The position numbers and the translations under genes are program-made. A stretch of DNA of 14,169 bases from CAYQTO01 sp964420455 (GTDB lineage Bacteria; Sumerlaeota; Sumerlaeia; SLMS01). The notes below the pieces were generated by a model that was given only the letters and a program-made list of their open reading frames with translations, searched no databases and was not told the DNA's origin. Location: positions 1 through 14,169 of the forward strand of contig CAYQTO010000095.1 of assembly GCA_964420455.1 (NCBI GenBank), given 5' to 3'. Shown in pieces: positions 7,140 to 13,918 of the stretch; positions within the stretch are counted from its first letter, which is position 1; each line of letters starts with the position of its first letter.

Positions 7140-9503
7140 TCAGGCGGAGGAGGACTTGTCCCCCTCCGCCGGGGGGAGGGGACCTTCGCTGGCGGGGGTG
7201 CCATGGGCTTCGAGTCGCGCCTCGAGGGGGTCGGTGCCCTGGCCGCGCTTGCGGGCGGCCCCCGCGTGCAGATGCGGCAGGGACCGGGCGGCGGGTTGGG
7301 GCGGACGGAGCGGGGTTTCCCCATTCTGACCCGAGGCCGACTTGCCCACCAGCATGTCTGCGGTCACCCCCTCCTTCTCGTCCTGAAGGCCTTCCTCAAT
7401 CTCCATGAAACGGAACTGGGCGCGGAGGGGCGTGTCGCCCTCGCGGCGGGGGACACGTCTATACGATCCGTCCTTCAGAAGCAGGCGCCCGCGCACATTG
7501 TCGGCCGCCCCAATGGCCCAGATCTCCTCGATCACACGCTTCTTAAGCTCCGGCGACTCGATGGGGAAGGCGGTCTCGATCCGGCGATCCAGATTCCGGT
7601 TCATCCAGTCGGCGGAGGAAAGATAGACCTGCTCGTCTTCGCCCTCGCCAAAGATGTAGATGCGCGAGTGCTCGAGGTAGCGGTCGACAATCGAGGAGAC
7701 GCGGATGTTGTCCGAAACGCCCTTGATTCCGGGACGCAGGCAGCAGATTCCGCGTACCTGAAGGTCGATGCGGACACCGGCACAGCTCGCCTTGTAGAGG
7801 CGGGCGATGATGTCCCCGTCGACGAGGGAGTTCATCTTGGCGCGAATGCGGCCGGGCTTGCCGGAGAGGGCGCGGCGCGTCTCGCGATCGATAATTCGGT
7901 TGAAGAAGTCGCGCATGTGAAGGGGGGCGACGATCATTTTCCGCCAGGTGGGCATGCGGGAGTAGCCCGTGAGCAGGTTGAAGAGCTCGGAGGCATCGTC
8001 GCACAGGTCCGGATCGCAGGTGAGGAGCCCAAGGTCGGTGTACAGGCGCGCCGTGGTGGGGTTGTAATTGCCGGTGCCAAGATGGACATAACGCCGCAGG
8101 CCGTTCTTCTCCTTGCGGACGACGAGGCACACCTTGGCGTGAGTCTTGAGCCCGACAAGGCCGTAGACCACGTGGACACCGGCCTTCTCCATGCGGCGGG
8201 CCCACTCGATATTGCGCTCCTCGTCGAATCGCGCCTTCAGCTCCACCAGGGCGGCGACCTGCTTGCCGTTCTCCGCCGCCTCCATGAGCGCCTGGACGAT
8301 CTTCGAGTCGCCGGAAGTCCGATACATGGTTTGCTTGATGGCGAGGACGTTGGGGTCCTGGGCCGCCCGCGAAATGAAGTCCACCACGGGGCCAAAGCTC
8401 TCGTAGGGATGGTGGAGGAGCACGTCCTGCCGTCGGATCACCTGAAAGAGGCTTGTTTCCGTGGTTCGGAGAGGCTCGCGGATGGTGGGTTTGTAGGGCG
8501 GGTAGCGAAGGTCCGCGCGATCGATGCGGTTGCAGATTCCCGCGACCTCGGCGAGGTTCAGCGGCCCGTCTATACGATAGATTGCCCGGAGATCGATGCC
8601 CACGGTGCGATGGAGGATGGCAAGGAGGCGGTCGCTGCCGGTCGATTCGATGGCCAGACGGACGGCGCTCCCGCGCTCGCGGCGGCGCAGCTCCGATTCG
8701 ATGGTTTTCAGCAGGTCGTCCGCTTCCTCTTCCGCAAACTCGATGTCGGCATCGCGGGTCACGCGGAAGGCGCAGACCTCGAGGACCTTGAGGCCGGGAA
8801 AGAGGAGCGGGACCTCGGCAGAGATGAGCGTCTCGAGGAGGAGGAACTCGTGGCGCCCCTCGCGGCAGGGGAGTTCCACCAGGCGGTCGATGACCGTGGG
8901 CACCTGGACAACAGCGAACAACTCGTCGCCGTTTCCGCTGTTGGGGTCCGGGGCGAGCCGCACCGCGAGGTTCAGGGAGAGATTCCGCAGGTGGGGGAAC
9001 GGATGGCCGGAATCGACGCCCAGCGGCGTCAGGACAGGGAACACTTCGGAGTCGAAGTACTCGCGAACGAACTCCTTCTGGCGCCGGGAAAGGGTTTGGT
9101 AGGTGTGGAGAAAGATCCCCTCCTGCTCGAGTGTCGGCTGCACCTGGCGCTGGAAACACTCGAACATGCGGCTCATCTGGCGCTGGGCGCGCGCGTGGAC
9201 ACGCTGGAACTGCTCCTCCGGGGTGAAACCCGCCAGATTGCGTTTCCGCACGGCGGCGTTCACCTGCTCCTGGATGCCGGAAACGCGCACCATGAAGAAC
9301 TCGTCCAGGTTGGAACTTGAAATACCGAGGAACTTAAGCCGCTCCAGCAGCGGCGTGCTCTCGTCCTCTGCTTCCTCGATCACCCGATCGTTGAAGGCCA
9401 GCCAGGACAACTCCCGGTCGATGTAATACTCAACCTTGCGGAAGTCTGAAAGCTTGGGGATGCTTGTTGCCGCGTGTGGAGTCGCACGCGCTTTCCTTGC
9501 CAT
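7140..9503 (-). CDS. ppk1: Polyphosphate kinase PPK1 (787 aa)
   Basis: PPK1 reversibly transfers the ATP gamma-phosphate onto long-chain polyphosphate through a phospho-histidine, usually at the inner face of the membrane. The N-terminal domain opens with the signature YIDRELSWLAFNDRVIEEA and SSNLDEFFMVRV. The catalytic half holds VGLKTHAKVCLVVR, whose His (residue 455) is the expected phosphorylated residue, then RYVHLGTGNYNPTTARLYTD. The second conserved His is in YLEHSRIYIFG (residue 612). SADWMNRNLDRRIE near the C-terminal domain is also typical. The protein is longer than the roughly 690-residue norm because of a Pro/Arg/Gly-rich tail of about 75-100 residues after the conserved core. 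ATG 9503 is chosen; GGAGGAG lies just upstream, and the frame also has a TTG at 9515 within that site. It is divergent from the methyltransferase, with its ATG back to back with an ATG on the other strand (CATG). Confidence 0.98.
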   Translation of the reverse strand: MARKARATPHAATSIPKLSDFRKVEYYIDRELSWLAFNDRVIEEAEDESTPLLERLKFLGISSSNLDEFFMVRVSGIQEQVNAAVRKRNLAGFTPEEQFQRVHARAQRQMSRMFECFQRQVQPTLEQEGIFLHTYQTLSRRQKEFVREYFDSEVFPVLTPLGVDSGHPFPHLRNLSLNLAVRLAPDPNSGNGDELFAVVQVPTVIDRLVELPCREGRHEFLLLETLISAEVPLLFPGLKVLEVCAFRVTRDADIEFAEEEADDLLKTIESELRRRERGSAVRLAIESTGSDRLLAILHRTVGIDLRAIYRIDGPLNLAEVAGICNRIDRADLRYPPYKPTIREPLRTTETSLFQVIRRQDVLLHHPYESFGPVVDFISRAAQDPNVLAIKQTMYRTSGDSKIVQALMEAAENGKQVAALVELKARFDEERNIEWARRMEKAGVHVVYGLVGLKTHAKVCLVVRKEKNGLRRYVHLGTGNYNPTTARLYTDLGLLTCDPDLCDDASELFNLLTGYSRMPTWRKMIVAPLHMRDFFNRIIDRETRRALSGKPGRIRAKMNSLVDGDIIARLYKASCAGVRIDLQVRGICCLRPGIKGVSDNIRVSSIVDRYLEHSRIYIFGEGEDEQVYLSSADWMNRNLDRRIETAFPIESPELKKRVIEEIWAIGAADNVRGRLLLKDGSYRRVPRREGDTPLRAQFRFMEIEEGLQDEKEGVTADMLVGKSASGQNGETPLRPPQPAARSLPHLHAGAARKRGQGTDPLEARLEAHGTPASEGPLPPAEGDKSSSA
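7457..7465 (-). repeat. Dispersed word CGTATAGAC, copy 3
   Basis: Exact 9-mer, followed by G, in the ppk1 reading frame as TCG TAT AGA CGT (Ser-Tyr-Arg-Arg). It uses the rare AGA codon. Confidence 0.5.
8568..8576 (-). repeat. Dispersed word CGTATAGAC, copy 4
   Basis: Exact 9-mer, followed by G, in the ppk1 frame as CGT ATA GAC (Arg-Ile-Asp). It again uses ATA. Confidence 0.5.
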
Positions 9504-9561
9504 GGTCTCCTCCAAGAACCCAAAAGAGGAGGCTAGGAACGATTGCGGGGGAATTCAAGCC
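9504..9561. promoter_or_regulatory. Short divergent region between ppk1 and the methyltransferase gene
   Basis: About 58 bases between the chosen starts must serve both directions. A near-perfect palindrome TTCAAG-C-CTTGAA sits at 9554-9566, overlapping the TTG start of the methyltransferase, and is a candidate operator. An AGAGGAGG at 9524-9531 looks like a strong plus-strand ribosome site, but no in-frame start codon follows it at the right distance. Confidence 0.3.
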
Positions 9562-10383
9562 TTGAACGGACATTCGGGGGGGAAAAACGGGGGCGAGACG
9601 CGGTGGGCACGCAACCGCGCCCATTGGGACGCGACCCTCGACCCGCGAAACCTGCGGAGTCAGGTGCCGGCCTCCGCCCTTCAGCGCGAGCTCGCCCTTT
9701 ACGAAACGGTCGATGTTCGCAGGGCGATCGACCTGCTTGGCCCGCTTGACGGCCGGCTGGTGCTCGACCTCGGGGGAGGGCTCGGGCTCATGGCGATTCT
9801 GCTCGCGCGGCGGGGGGCGGACGTGGTGGTCGCCGATGTGAGCCCGCGTCGCCTCGCCGAGGCCCGCCGGCGCGCCCGCGAGGCTGGCGTTGAGCATCGC
9901 GTCCGGCTCGTCGTTGCCGGCGCCGAGGCCCTTCCCTTCCGGCGCCGTTCCTTCGATCGCGCGACCACCAAGTCGGTGCTCATCCACACAGAGCTTCGGG
10001 TCGCCTCGGCGGAGCTGGCACGGGTTCTTGCACGCGATGGGGTGGCAGTCCTGGTCGAGCCACTCGCGCGCCACCCCCTCGTCAATCTTTATAGACGGCT
10101 TGCGGCGCCGGCCATCTGGGGCGCGATCACGACCTACTTCACCCCGGGGGAGGTGCGCACGGTCCGCCTTGCCGCCCGCCGGAAAGGATTCTCGAGCCGG
10201 TTGGAGGTGGCCGTGCTCCTCGGATTTCTCGCAACTCCGCTCAACTATACGCTCGGTTGGCCGCGCTTGTTTCGTCTGGTCGAGGCCTGCTTCGACGTGC
10301 TGGACCGCCTGCTGTTGGGCATGGCCCCGGGGCTTCGGCGCCACGCCTGGTTTGTGTTGATTCGAATTGGTGGGCGGCAATGA
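9562..10383 (+). CDS. Class I SAM-dependent methyltransferase (273 aa)
   Basis: The Rossmann-fold motif I is VLDLGGGLG (about residues 67-75). It is followed by motif II VVVADVSPRRLAEARRRA, the motif III area RLVVAGAEALPF and the FDRATTKSVLIHT strand, matching the Methyltransf_11/25 group (UbiE-like). The C-terminal part (LYRRLAAPAIWGAITTYFTPGEV) is typical of enzymes acting on small molecules or lipid-like substrates, but the substrate cannot be read from sequence. The start is uncertain. I chose TTG 9562, with a GGGGGAA about 8 bases upstream; alternatives are ATG 9502, back to back with the ppk1 ATG, or a start further upstream inside ppk1. The stop overlaps the queG start (ATGA), so the two are translationally coupled. 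The link to queuosine synthesis is not established, and the enzyme may just share the operon. Confidence 0.85.
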   Translation: MNGHSGGKNGGETRWARNRAHWDATLDPRNLRSQVPASALQRELALYETVDVRRAIDLLGPLDGRLVLDLGGGLGLMAILLARRGADVVVADVSPRRLAEARRRAREAGVEHRVRLVVAGAEALPFRRRSFDRATTKSVLIHTELRVASAELARVLARDGVAVLVEPLARHPLVNLYRRLAAPAIWGAITTYFTPGEVRTVRLAARRKGFSSRLEVAVLLGFLATPLNYTLGWPRLFRLVEACFDVLDRLLLGMAPGLRRHAWFVLIRIGGRQ

Positions 10384-11453
10384 CCGGCGTAAGGACGCAG
10401 GATCTCGAGGCGGCGGCCCGCGCCGAGGGGTTTGACTGGTTCGGCGTCGCCGAGGCGGACTTTCTCGCCGAGGAGCACGAGCGGCTGGTCCGTTGGCTGG
10501 AGGAAGGCCGACACGGCCAGATGGAATGGCTGGCGCGCGACCCGCACCGACGCGCGACGCCGGCCGCCGTTCTGGAAGGGTGCCGTGCGGTGGTCGTGGT
10601 GGGGATGAACTACCTCCGCGGTGACGTGGAGGAGCCGCCTCCCGCACCCGGGCACGGACGCATCAGCAAGTATGCCCGGACCCGCGATTACCACCGCGTG
10701 ATCGAAAAGCGCCTGCGCCGCCTCGCTCGGGCCATCGACGAGCAGCATGGGGGAACCACCCGCGGTTTCGTCGACTACGGGCCGGTGATGGAGCGCCCCT
10801 GGGCTGTACGGGCGGGAATCGGCTTCCTTGGGAAGCACACCCTGGTGATCCACGCCCGCGAGGGAAGCTTTCATTTTCTCGGGGTCTTGCTGACGACGAC
10901 TCCTTTCGAGCCGACCACCGCGGGCGCGGGTTCGGGTGGTTGCGGCGACTGCCGGCGCTGCCTGGACGCCTGCCCGACGGCAGCGATTACCGAACCCTGG
11001 CGGCTCGACGCCCGCCGGTGCCTTTCCTATCTGACAATCGAGCATCAGGGGCCGGTGGACCGAGAGTTCTGGCCACAATTTGAAGGCGCCGTCTTTGGCT
11101 GCGACATCTGCCAGGATGTCTGCCCCTACAACCGGTCGCGAGCCGTGGCGGCGGAGGACTCGCCACTGGGGGAGGAAGTGGCGCCGGGGGATATTCCTCT
11201 GGAGGAGTGGTTGGAGGCACCGGAAGCCTGGCTTGGCACGCTGGGCGGGACCTCGTCGCCGCTTCGGCGCCCGGGGGCGGAGAACCTCCGTCGCAATGCA
11301 GTGATCGTGGCGGCGGATCGGGGCGATGCCGGGACCCTGGAGGCGCTTGGCCGTCTCGCCGCCCGCAGAGACTTGCCGGACTGGCTTCGCGAGGACGTGG
11401 GCGAGGCTTTCGCCCGCTTGCGGGAGCGCCTTGAGGGGCGGTCTGCACCCTGA
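10380..11453 (+). CDS. queG: Epoxyqueuosine reductase QueG (357 aa)
   Basis: QueG reduces epoxyqueuosine to queuosine at the wobble base of GUN-anticodon tRNAs, using cobalamin and two [4Fe-4S] clusters in the cytoplasm. Ferredoxin-like cysteines are C188, C191, C194, C198 (CGDCRRCLDACP), C214, and C241, C244, C248 (CDICQDVCPYN), eight in all as expected. The family signatures YARTRDYH and FVDYGPVMERPWAVRAGIGFLGKH are present, with D132 matching the catalytic acid. The C-terminal part (about 285-350, RRNAVIVAADRG...EALGRLAARRDL) resembles the HEAT-like repeat of QueG that binds the tRNA. The length is close to the usual 350-380. ATG 10380 overlaps the upstream TGA, with GGTGGG 5 bases before it. 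The frame is open back to 10257, but that part lies inside the methyltransferase gene. No other queuosine genes are in the window. Confidence 0.97.
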   Translation: MTGVRTQDLEAAARAEGFDWFGVAEADFLAEEHERLVRWLEEGRHGQMEWLARDPHRRATPAAVLEGCRAVVVVGMNYLRGDVEEPPPAPGHGRISKYARTRDYHRVIEKRLRRLARAIDEQHGGTTRGFVDYGPVMERPWAVRAGIGFLGKHTLVIHAREGSFHFLGVLLTTTPFEPTTAGAGSGGCGDCRRCLDACPTAAITEPWRLDARRCLSYLTIEHQGPVDREFWPQFEGAVFGCDICQDVCPYNRSRAVAAEDSPLGEEVAPGDIPLEEWLEAPEAWLGTLGGTSSPLRRPGAENLRRNAVIVAADRGDAGTLEALGRLAARRDLPDWLREDVGEAFARLRERLEGRSAP

Positions 11454-11569
11454 CTTTTTGATTTGCGCATGGTAACACGGTCGCTCCAATATCGAGTACT
11501 ATTGGAAAACTCTGAAAGGTCGTCCCCGACTTCCTCGCACGGCGGCGGACACCGAAGGTCGAGCGGATC
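11454..11569. promoter_or_regulatory. Intergenic region with inverted repeat upstream of the double-receiver gene
   Basis: This 116-bp gap is AT-richer than its surroundings. It contains the inverted repeat CCAATA-(8 bases)-TATTGG at 11486-11505, followed by AAAA. It may be a binding site or a weak terminator-like hairpin after queG; no T-run follows it. It probably holds the promoter of the regulator/comF operon, but no clear -35/-10 pair can be assigned. Confidence 0.35.
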
Positions 11570-12757
11570 ATGGCCAAATGGCGCATCCTCATCGTCGACG
11601 ACGAAGAAGACGTCCGGATGATTGTCCGGACCACGATTTCCTCAAAGTATGAGGTGGTTGAGGCGAAGGACGGGTTGGACGCCCTCGAAAAGGTCGAGCG
11701 GTACCAGCCCGACTTCGTCGTCATGGATGTGATGATGCCGTTGATGAACGGGTTCGAGGCGTGTCAGGCGATCCGCAAGAATCCCAACTACCGGGAAATT
11801 CCGGTGCTCTTTCTCTCGGCACTTGGAAGCAAGGAGGACATGAAGAAGGGCTACGCCTCGGGCGCGAACCTCTATCTGACGAAGCCCTTCGATCCGCCCC
11901 GGCTGCTGAAGAACATCGATGTCTTTTTCGAGCGCACGCCGCCCGAGAAGAAGTCCAAGAGATATACGATCGAGGAAATCGAGACGTTCGAACGGGAGGG
12001 CCGGGTGCCGGTGACTCCCGGCGGCCGCGAGTACGACCTTGGCAAGGCAGACACCCAGCGGGACTTTCCGGAGCCGGAGCCGGCCACGCCGCGAAAGGCA
12101 CCAGCACCTTCCGCGCCGGCGCCGCCCCCCGTCGATCCCAGTGTGCTCCCGCGCGTCATGGCCGTCGACGACGACAGGGAAATGTGTCGTCTCATCCGCA
12201 TGACCTGCAAGGACGTCTACGAGGTGGTCTTCGCCCACGACGGCATGGAGGCCATCGAGTTGCTGATTCGTTATCAGCCCGACCTCCTCATCCTCGACAT
12301 CATGCTGCCCAAGATGAACGGTTTTCAGTTGTGCCAAAGCCTGCGATCGAACCGGGCCTTCAAGCACATGCCGATTCTGATGTGCTCCGCCAAAGGTGCG
12401 GAAAAGGACATCAACCTCGCCAAGCGCATCGGCGCGAACGACTACCTCGTAAAGCCCTTTGGGGCCACGGAGCTCCTGCGCAAGCTCGAGGAAATGCGCC
12501 AACTGCCCGGGTTTCGCGTCCGTCCCAAGACTTACTCTATGGCCCAAATCCTCGAGATCGAGGAAGCCGGCGCAAGCGACCAGGACGTCTTTCAGGGGGA
12601 CGACGAGGCGAAGAAGCAGTCGGACCAGGGGCGCAAGGAACTCAAGAATTTCCTCGCGAAGGAAGGCGACAAGGAGGCCCTTGACCGGTCGAAGACGGCG
12701 GACGAGCCGAAGAAAAAGCGCCGCCTGTTTGGCTTCGGGGGCCGCGAGGAGTCGTGA
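11570..12757 (+). CDS. Double receiver-domain response regulator (395 aa)
   Basis: Two CheY-like receiver domains are joined by a Pro/Ala-rich linker. REC1 (about 5-120) has acidic residues D10 and D11, phospho-acceptor D53 (VVMDVMMP), S83 and K105 (TKPFD). REC2 (about 194-310) has D200-D202, acceptor D243 (LILDIMLP), S273 and K295 (VKPFG). All phosphorylation-site residues are kept in both. After each REC comes a similar short segment, RYTIEEIETFEREG (131-144) and TYSMAQILEIEEAG (321-334), so the whole REC-plus-segment unit looks duplicated. The tail is charged and Lys-rich (KKKRRLFGFGG) and carries no DNA-binding or enzymatic output domain. No histidine kinase lies in the window. It is probably a phosphorelay or protein-interaction regulator. 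The ATG at 11570 gives the normal REC N-terminus; the Shine-Dalgarno is poor. The stop overlaps comF's GTG. Confidence 0.95.
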   Translation: MAKWRILIVDDEEDVRMIVRTTISSKYEVVEAKDGLDALEKVERYQPDFVVMDVMMPLMNGFEACQAIRKNPNYREIPVLFLSALGSKEDMKKGYASGANLYLTKPFDPPRLLKNIDVFFERTPPEKKSKRYTIEEIETFEREGRVPVTPGGREYDLGKADTQRDFPEPEPATPRKAPAPSAPAPPPVDPSVLPRVMAVDDDREMCRLIRMTCKDVYEVVFAHDGMEAIELLIRYQPDLLILDIMLPKMNGFQLCQSLRSNRAFKHMPILMCSAKGAEKDINLAKRIGANDYLVKPFGATELLRKLEEMRQLPGFRVRPKTYSMAQILEIEEAGASDQDVFQGDDEAKKQSDQGRKELKNFLAKEGDKEALDRSKTADEPKKKRRLFGFGGREES

Positions 12758-13560
12758 TCCCCGGCCGGCTGGTCCGGGCAGCCCGGCACGCCGCCGCCTT
12801 TCTTCTGCCTCCTGCCTGCCTTGCCTGTCATCGCGGCCTTGGCCCCCGCCCCGTTCGTATAGACGACCCACTCGGCGCACTTTGCGAGGAGTGCCGCCGG
12901 CTGCTCCGCAGCCTCGACCGTTCGCGGGCGTGCCCCCGGTGTGGAGTCTCCCCCATGCGGCCGTCGGCCCGGATGACTCCCGAGCGGTCCTGTGCCGACT
13001 GCGAGCACCTTCCCCCCACTTTCGGACGCGCCGTCTCCGTCTTTCCCTATCAGGGGCCCGCGGGCGAGATCGTCCGAAATCTCAAGTACCATCGCGCGCC
13101 TTATCTCGCGGAATGGTTGGTGGCACTTTGCCATGAGGCCGCGCCCGAGGTGCTCGAGGCGTTGAAGCCGATTTCGCTGATCGTTCCGGTGCCCATGACG
13201 CCTGCGCGGCGTCGCCAGCGGGGCTACAATCAGGCAGACCTCCTCGCCGCCGCCCTTCCTGTTCGTGGTGTCGGCGGGCAGCTCGCCCGCGATGTCGTCC
13301 GGCGCTGCGAACAACGCGGCCCCCAAGCCCGCCACCACACGCGGGAAGATCGCCTCACCAACATGGAGGGTGCGTTTGAAGTGCTCGACCCGCTGGCCAT
13401 CGAGGGGGCAGACATCCTGGTCGTCGACGATGTCATGACATCCGGAGCAACAGTTGGGTCGCTGGCGGGGGTGTTGCTGGAGGCTGGGGCGGGCCGGGTG
13501 GAGGTCTTTACCGTGCTTCGCGCTCGCTTGGGTGTTTCCGAACTGAAGGGCGAGGTGTGA
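12754..13560 (+). CDS. comF: ComF-family phosphoribosyltransferase-like protein (268 aa)
   Basis: ComF-family proteins pair an N-terminal zinc-binding region with a phosphoribosyltransferase fold; members take part in DNA uptake in some bacteria. Cysteine pairs are C22/C25, C44/C47, C60/C63 and C80/C83, enough for two zinc sites. The central LKYHRAPYLAEWL and the VPVPMTPARRRQRGYNQADLLA segment are characteristic. The PRPP loop is ILVVDDVMTSGAT (221-233). The length is slightly above the usual 220-240. The start is GTG 12754, overlapping the regulator's stop (GTGA), with GAGGAG close upstream, so the two are probably co-translated. The stop TGA at 13558-13560 directly abuts the convergent gene's stop. 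A role in competence is known for some homologues but not shown here. Confidence 0.93.
   Translation: MIPGRLVRAARHAAAFLLPPACLACHRGLGPRPVRIDDPLGALCEECRRLLRSLDRSRACPRCGVSPMRPSARMTPERSCADCEHLPPTFGRAVSVFPYQGPAGEIVRNLKYHRAPYLAEWLVALCHEAAPEVLEALKPISLIVPVPMTPARRRQRGYNQADLLAAALPVRGVGGQLARDVVRRCEQRGPQARHHTREDRLTNMEGAFEVLDPLAIEGADILVVDDVMTSGATVGSLAGVLLEAGAGRVEVFTVLRARLGVSELKGEV
12856..12864 (+). repeat. Dispersed word CGTATAGAC, copy 5
   Basis: Exact 9-mer, followed by G, in the comF frame as CGT ATA GAC (Arg-Ile-Asp). It uses the rare ATA codon. Confidence 0.5.
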
Positions 13561-13869
13561 TCAGATGCCGCTGCCATTGTGGCCATGGACGGGGTCGTTC
13601 CCGCCCGGCCGCGAGCGGTGGTCGCGAAAGGCTTCCTTCACCAGTGTGCGGACGGTTGCAATGTTACGTTGCAGATCCTCCAGGTCCGGGTGGGGCTTCT
13701 TCGGATCGAGGCCATTGCGACAGTAAACAGAGAGCAGCCCCGCGGCGATCTCCGCGTCCGACATCAGGTCCATCGCGAGGGCGAGCTTGCCCGCCATGGT
13801 GCCGTATTGGGTTTCAAGATCCTCGAGCTTTTCCTTGAGGGCCTCGGGCAGGTCTTGGAGTGGGATCAT
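13561..13869 (-). CDS. Small hypothetical protein (102 aa)
   Basis: I do not recognise this protein. It is soluble and mostly helical: residues 5-45 form a charged amphipathic helix (LPEALKEKLEDLETQYGTMAG). A middle part follows with HPDLEDLQRNIATVRTLVKEAF, then a short Gly/His/Pro tail. There is no signal or membrane segment. ATG 13869 fits the protein-like sequence, with GAGGAG about 11 bases upstream; the frame is open farther back, but that part overlaps the next gene's end and looks non-coding. It lies 49 bases downstream of the DUF1385 gene on the same strand, perhaps in one operon. Its TGA directly abuts the comF TGA (shared TGATCA). Confidence 0.75.
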   Translation of the reverse strand: MIPLQDLPEALKEKLEDLETQYGTMAGKLALAMDLMSDAEIAAGLLSVYCRNGLDPKKPHPDLEDLQRNIATVRTLVKEAFRDHRSRPGGNDPVHGHNGSGI

Positions 13870-13918
13870 TGCGGCGCGTCTCCTCGATTGGATTTCTCTT
13901 GAAAGGGAGGCGCCAGTC

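Noticed and set aside
5846..7324. Long minus-strand open frame (492 codons) opposite the second permease
   Set aside because: Arg/His/Asp-rich low-complexity translation antisense to a permease with clear EAA loop; no domain.
7203..9320. Long plus-strand open frame (705 codons) opposite ppk1
   Set aside because: It is antisense to an unmistakable PPK1 with all catalytic motifs; the translation has no recognisable domains and arises from GC-rich third-position bias.
9436..9561. Methyltransferase starts upstream at 9436 or ATG 9502
   Set aside because: They would extend into or abut the ppk1 start and leave no space for divergent promoters; kept as an alternative only.
10257..10379. N-terminal extension of queG
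   Set aside because: It overlaps the methyltransferase gene, and the family N-terminus matches ATG 10380, which has a ribosome site.
11642..12880. Minus-strand open frame opposite the double-receiver gene
   Set aside because: Shadow of a real gene; its translation is repetitive Arg/Leu sequence without a family.
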